Source of the DNA: Sipunculus nudus
Taxonomy: Eukaryota; Annelida; Sipuncula; Golfingiida; Sipunculidae
Length of the DNA: 64,000 nt
Assembly: GCA_026874595.1 (NCBI GenBank)
Contig: CM049313.1
Span: 53,555,659 to 53,619,658 of the forward strand
Direction: 5' to 3'
Positions 58,812 through 64,000 of the stretch are shown piece after piece; the first letter of the stretch is position 1, and every line of letters starts with the position of its first letter. The notes beneath the pieces are model-generated. The model had not been told where the DNA came from. It searched no databases and saw nothing but the letters and a program-made list of their open reading frames with translations. A program made the position numbers and the translations under genes.

Positions 58812-60721
58812 GTAGGTTTGTATAAATACATTGGTTCAGGAAATTTATCTTTTGGACCCATAACTTCATTCCAGTGATCATGAATAAGATAACTAGCGGT
58901 TCATCCATCATTTTTACATGCCAACTGTAACATCCGGGCTTTAATTTGTCCGCAGATTAATTAGCAGTGAAACTTGGAGAAATAAACTTGATGAGGTTCA
59001 TTCAGGGAGCGGGAATGAGAAACGAAGGTACTGGATCTATATGCAGAGAGTGTTCGGTTGCAAGGGCATCTGTATATCTGCAAAGTTTAAAGCGGTATAA
59101 CGATGTTCTTGGACCACGCCCAAATACTTAAATTATAGTAGGAAGTTTGCTTGGACGGTTTACGTTCCAACATAGAGATACGCTCCAATCCATCAAAATT
59201 TTATATTATCTTTTAATGAAAATTTTAAACATTACAAAAAAAGCGATATTCTTGGCCTAGTAACAATTACGTTACGTAACAATTTTGTTACGAACGTTTT
59301 CTTTCCTTATTCCACCGCCCCCCCCCCCCCCCCCTTCCGCTCAAAGCCCGCAGTAACTGTAACTAGTTGGAATTGGTTACATATATGTATAATATATAAC
59401 ATATGTGAAAATATATAGTTGTAATTCTAATCAATTAAAAATTATCGTGATAAAAGATAGATATCTCAGTCTTTTTAAATATTTACTTAATATGTATTTA
59501 TATTATTTAAAAGGTAGTCTATGATGTTCTATGTGAAATATATACCTAAAGTCTGGTAAAACATTCCAGCTCCACTGATAAATCTATTCACTTTTATTAA
59601 GTGGCATTCATATAAGCCTCAAACAAAACGTTTCATATTGTCATGGCTTCTGTGGCCTGGGGGTAGAGCACAGGACTCAAAGGCAGGAGGTCGCCTCAGG
59701 CGAACCCCCCCCCCCCCCCCCCACACACACACACTATGTGTGTGCTCTGCAGGCTTTATGGGAAGGCCTTGTCCTACGGCCGTGGTTCACTAACAAACGG
59801 GTCCGCCTCTTTGGGGTTCCTCGGAGGTATGACTCAGGTATGTGGATGATTACAGAACCAGGTGCATAAGTCACCGGGCCTGGTTAACACTAGAATATAA
59901 ATTGAGAGAAAGCCGTGGGCTATTGCCCTGTCACGTTGTCTGAAACTGGAATGTTTTTCTGCAGATGTGCATATTCTAAGTTAAACTGGCATTAAAATTT
60001 GGAGGTGGTACCTAAATATTATATATTTTCGATGCATGGTTCATTTCTATATTATGTAGTTATGTAATGTTTATCATCTATATCAATGACTTTTTTTTAT
60101 TTATGAAATAGACATTTTGAAAATGAAATTCAGTGCATGCAAAAAGTAATTAAGTGACAATGGCAAATTTCATAATTTGCATCGTGTTTGGTTTTAATAT
60201 TCTTATTCTTTACACCCTTGTTCGAAACCTGAGCTAATTTGTGAAGTAATATAAAAAATTTAAACGTTTATATATACTTTTTTTTGCTATAGGTGTAATT
60301 CTGGCTTGGTCAAACGGGTCAGTGAATGCGTGGTACTATAGTTCAACCTCGTGGCATCACGAGACCACAGTGCAGCGTGAACGTGAACCGACCACGACAT
60401 CCGTGACAACTGAAATCGACGCAACGACAAGTAACGTACCAACAGGTCCCAATAATAGGTAACGAGGATGTTTCAAACAGTTCTCTGACGTCATGAAATG
60501 TACAACGACAAATTAATCAGCTTGATCAAGCACCATCATGTAATAATAACCTAAATTAAAGATTATTGATAAAACCTTGGTTAATTATACACAGGTACTT
60601 CGCATTTTTAAGCCTTGTACTGGTATGGATTACTGGCATGGAGAGGAAAACCAATCAGCTCAGAATTTCTTATGAAATGTTCTTTTTTTACCCCACACAA
60701 TAAACAATATTTTTTATTAAA

Positions 60722-60782
<61 letters not shown>

Positions 60783-61312
60783 ATATATATATGTAACGAA
60801 GACAAATTGCTCAGGGAAAAGTATTGGGCCGATCCGGTATTCGAACCCATGTCGGTGGCGCACATGTCCGGCGTTCAAACTGCTTCACCAGAAAAGCAAG
60901 CTTCACTAGCGAGACAGTTCGGTTCGCTTTTATGTCACCCCGAAACAATATATAATGTGAGAGATATAAGAATGATATAACTATGGTTAATTTTGCTTTT
61001 TGGCCATACTATTATTATATTTACATGTTAGGTATTGCGGAAAAGCAGGAATCAAGAAATCAAAAGTAAGACTTAAAAATAACGTAATACAACTAATGGG
61101 CCACGTACTCCATTCCTCCATTAGTACTAAGGTGATTGTATGGGAGTGTAGAGATTAACCTTGCTAATTCAATGTAATATGTCAAGATACCATACTAACA
61201 TTCCTATTATAAGGGAATCTTACGATATATAGTTTTGTTTTTCAGCGCCTGCAAACACGATATGAAAACGGCCATGATCTTGTTGGCGCTGGGCGTCTGC
61301 ACAGTGTACTAG
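58778..61312 (+). CDS. gene B: short secreted Thr/Ser-rich protein with GPI-like C-terminal tail
   Basis: Exons 58778-58811, 60293-60458, 61246-61312, all with GT donors and AG acceptors; 88 residues. Signal peptide MTRTVCMLLLTG from exon 1 continues into exon 2 (VILAWSNGSVNA), so the intron splits the signal. The mature part begins WYYSSTSWHHETT, continues Thr/Ser-rich with many possible O-glycosylation sites (TTTSVTTEIDATTSNV), then a short basic spacer and the tail MKTAMILLALGVCTVY at the very C-terminus. A hydrophobic stretch ending at the stop, after small residues (NNSAC), is what a GPI-attachment signal looks like; a short membrane anchor is the alternative. Tandem paralogue of gene A (24 kb upstream). 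Intact by every test available here. Biological role unknown. Confidence 0.7.
59645..59712 (+). repeat. tRNA-derived repeat head in gene B intron 1
   Basis: GGCTTCTGTGGCCTGGGGGT with TAGAGCACAGGACTC resembles the minus-strand element at 9945-10014. The B-box half is disrupted by a C run (59706-59722) and CA repeat. Confidence 0.45.
60293..60458 (+). CDS. gene B exon 2
   Basis: Acceptor TTTTTTTTGCTATAG, donor AG|GTAACG. 166 nt; no C homopolymer, 57 nt shorter than gene A exon 2. Confidence 0.7.
60725..60792. repeat. (TA)n microsatellite at SINE tail
   Basis: TA array with one phase slip, directly joined to the 3' end of SINE copy 3. Confidence 0.95.
60793..60943 (-). mobile_element. tRNA-derived SINE, copy 3 (gene B intron 2)
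   Basis: Minus strand: GGGGTGACATAAAAGCG, AACTGTCTCGCTAGTGAAGC, A-box region, CGACATGGGTTCGAAT B-box, GGATCGGCCC, then CTTCGTTAC joined to (TA)n. Confidence 0.8.
61246..61312 (+). CDS. gene B exon 3
   Basis: Acceptor TTTTGTTTTTCAG. 22 codons including TAG; hydrophobic tail right up to the stop. Gene A has TAT at the TAG position. Confidence 0.7.
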
Positions 61313-62264
61313 ATTGGGGAATAATTACACAAATGTAAATTGATATGACAGATATGACACTATAATTGTAAAATATATTTCTGGTTATGACGTCACAGGC
61401 GCCATTTTCATTTCCTGAAAACCGAGCCACAGAATAAGAGTGACCAAGAATCCAGGACTCGGATCAACAAATGACGTCATGTGTGGAGATTCCCATTTGC
61501 CTTCATTGATACCTGTGCGTAACTGTTGCAATACCCATGCATTAAATAAGTATTATTAAGCTGTTAGATTGCTTAATTTACCAGGCATAGGAGGACATCA
61601 ACGATACACATGGCTGAAAATAATGATCGGTGACGTTCGCGGCTCCGTGAGGATCCGAGGTCTCAACCAGGTGGCGTAATCTTAATAATATAGATAACTT
61701 ATGTCGTGCCATATTACTTACTATTAAAAGACAATAGTTAGGTGTTAAACATATCTACGGTGTCTAAAACTGCAAGATATAGCATTATGGCTCAATCCTT
61801 ACATTAATTGTGATAAATATTAACATCTCAACCTAACAGATTAATATTGGTGTAAACATTTGATCATATTGTCCGTTTCATGGTAAACAGCCTGCATGCA
61901 TGTACAAAGTTTCACCTCTGGAACCCTTGTATGGTTGATATAGATACATTATATCCCTGTGACTGAATATCGTTCAAGAAATGTTGGTTAAAATGATTGT
62001 GTTGTAAAATATTACAGACGATTAAAAGACAAATGCATTCAGTAACTTGTGTTATATATACTGTTAGAGTTTATCATATAAAAACTATTATACTATGCAA
62101 ATATCTGATTAAACAGTGATGAGAAGAAATCGGATCGTATTTCACGACTTAAGATAGGCCAATCTCTGGACTAGAGTTGTCCGAATTAAGTTATATTTGG
62201 ATTTTGCCTGAAGATAGTGTTATAAACACACATTGTGATATGATGTGCGGCCACATTTTTATAT

Positions 62265-64000
62265 TTAATTTTTAGCCGCCGCAACCTCTTTTTTGGGTTT
62301 CAGACTTTTTGCGGCCTGAACCCCATCCCCTCTTCCGGACTGGAGGACCTTTTTTTAAGGTTTTGTCTTCAGTTGTCCTGAGTTGGACCCCCTCAATTCG
62401 TGAATCCTGGATCCACTCCTGGACCCGACACAGAAACAAATATCTCCACTCATCTATTTTCTGAATTTTGTTATTTATGTATTTTCCCAAATGTTATACA
62501 TCAAAGAGGTCATAGTTATAAACAAAAGGCCCGCGAAGCTGTAGACGAAAGTTGATTACAAATAAATTATGAATTCATTCTTGGGCAGTTTGTGTATGTG
62601 TGTAGATGCTAAAGTAGTTTACAAAACATTCCTATGTGACATACAACAACACGTATAAGGATTAGGCGAACTACGACCAAAAAGGAGAGGGCAAATATTA
62701 ATCTTTGGCGGATTTCTTAAAATAAATATTGTTTCTAACTTTTGTGGCGTATCTGCAGGTATGCAACATAAAGATAAAGAAAAACTAAACAGATAATCAA
62801 AGGGCTTGTGTTGAAATTCACACAGCAGTCATTGTTCACTCATTGGTCAAACTGTAAAAAAGATGAATTGTTTAATACTTGACATATAACGAATTGATTG
62901 TAGTCAATCAAGAAGCCGCATACACATGAGGACATTCCTGCTTGAATAAGTGTGTGTATGTTACTAACTGAACTATATGTGTATTCTTTCCTTGCATATG
63001 TACATATAGGTTCAGCCAGACACACACAAAAAAAGTGTCAACAGTGTTTTGGAAGCAAACCTCGAATGCAGTGAGCGGGTGATTTTGTGTTTCTTTTTCT
63101 TTAACGGGAGAGACACAATACATGTATAAAATGTGCCAGGGTGTTTAGAAAACTTTTAAAATTTTCAAAAATTCTTTAAAGGTGCTCATTCACCTACCTT
63201 ATGAAAAAGAATGTGTGATTTCTAGCCTCCTCTTGGTGTATATTAATGATCTGAGGGTTATTTTGGCTGTGAAAAGTTCTCACAAGGCCATCCTTAAGAA
63301 GGTATGAACTTGTTTATCAACTACATTTTTTTGTAAACACAGCAATGTTGACAAAAGGGAAAACATGTAACCTAGGCTGGTAGGTTACAGATATGCGGAG
63401 GTAGAAAGGTCACTTGTTGCAAAACGCCATTTGCAAGGCTCTTGCTTATCTGACTTGCTCGGAGATGCCCTCGTTGAATTTGTTTTATTTTGGCGGGCCC
63501 ACATATATAATAAACACAGTGTTATCAACAAGACAAGCAGTCATTTATCAGGAATATCCACGTTTTCTGTCCCTTTAGTATAAAAGCTCCAATGGATTAC
63601 CTTTTAATTGAATAGGCCATTTAGGTGATTGGGCTCCTTTAAATCGTATATATGATCAATAATACATTAAGTCTATTTTCACATACTTTTGAGCATTATC
63701 TTAGGGAATGTGTGCCATTGCACAAGGCAACAACATTACAAAGGACTTGGTCTATATTTGCAAAAATAATTAATCCTTGAAAGATAGGAGCGGCGAATCG
63801 GTAGAACAATAATGTTAATTGTGTGGCCTTACTAGGACAACGCACCGAATGACACGTGCCACCTGTCGGGCCCTCAAGGTGCTTTTTTTTGGAGTAGATA
63901 GTGTCGGGGCATATGTCACCAAGATTTTTTTCCCTGAAAAAAGTGGACACCCTACATTTTTGTGATCCTTAGACCTTAACTTTTACCAAAAAAAATATGG
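62265..64000. other. no gene seen at the 3' end of the window
   Basis: AT-rich sequence with a more GC-rich patch at about 62275-62420 that looks like dispersed-repeat material (GAATCCTGGATCCACTCCTGG). Open frames are short and have no splice context. Confidence 0.45.

Larger units (their letters stand above)
51980..62260 (+). repeat. segmental duplication, copy 2 (contains gene B)
   Basis: Counterpart of 29800-39200 in direct orientation. It carries its own insertions: the TTACGGAACC repeat (52364), about 2.9 kb between 55180 and 58120 that includes the gene X terminal exon, and a complete SINE at 60793. It lacks the dispersed element present in copy 1. Confidence 0.75.

Noticed and set aside
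59221-59280. GTTACG/GTAACA repeats with TTACGTTACG as a possible protein-binding array
   Set aside because: Too short and imperfect; adjoining C run and AT-rich DNA make chance likely.

Overview
This is a eukaryotic nuclear window. It is AT-rich, its genes are split by GT-AG and a few GC-AG introns, and most of it is introns, dispersed repeats, (TA)n arrays and transposon remains. Several repeat families (termini such as GTCATGGCCCATGGGCCTCTTG and GATCACCCTTTGTCCGTC, tRNA-derived SINEs, and an R2-type LINE with a restriction-like endonuclease) point to a marine invertebrate, most likely a bivalve mollusc. That assignment is an inference from repeat style, not from a marker gene.

Layout. 1-8.6 kb has no convincing host gene, but holds a decayed non-LTR retrotransposon (4.4-6.7 kb). 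At 8.6-17.7 kb (+) is a six-exon gene for a secreted, mainly helical protein (gene 1). At 22.1-29.2 kb (-) is its convergent paralogue (gene 2). Exons 1, 2, 4 and 5 of the two genes have exactly equal lengths (55, 191, 147 and 184 nt) and all intron phases match. Gene 2 is open throughout (485 codons). Gene 1 has an in-frame TAG at codon 336 of 460.

From about 29.8 kb to 62.3 kb lies a direct segmental duplication: copy 1 at about 29.8-39.2 kb and copy 2 at about 52.0-62.3 kb. Each copy carries a small three-exon gene for a short secreted, Thr/Ser/Pro-rich protein with a C-terminal hydrophobic tail (gene A 34.5-38.4 kb, gene B 58.8-61.3 kb). A has three oddities: a 25-base C homopolymer in its coding exon, a lost GT donor after exon 1, and a shifted stop codon. 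Between them, two exons at 44.5 and 55.4 kb join in phase (gene X, family not recognised). The roughly 10.7-kb intron between them contains a broken R2-clade retrotransposon (48.4-51.6 kb) and a fold-back element. A 326-bp MITE with 3-bp TTA target duplication sits inside another repeat at 57.5 kb.

No gene here has a function I can name. The host content is two unnamed families of secreted proteins, each present as a duplicated pair and each with one member showing sequence damage. All exon models come from reading frames, splice signals and paralogue comparison only; no transcript or database evidence was available.
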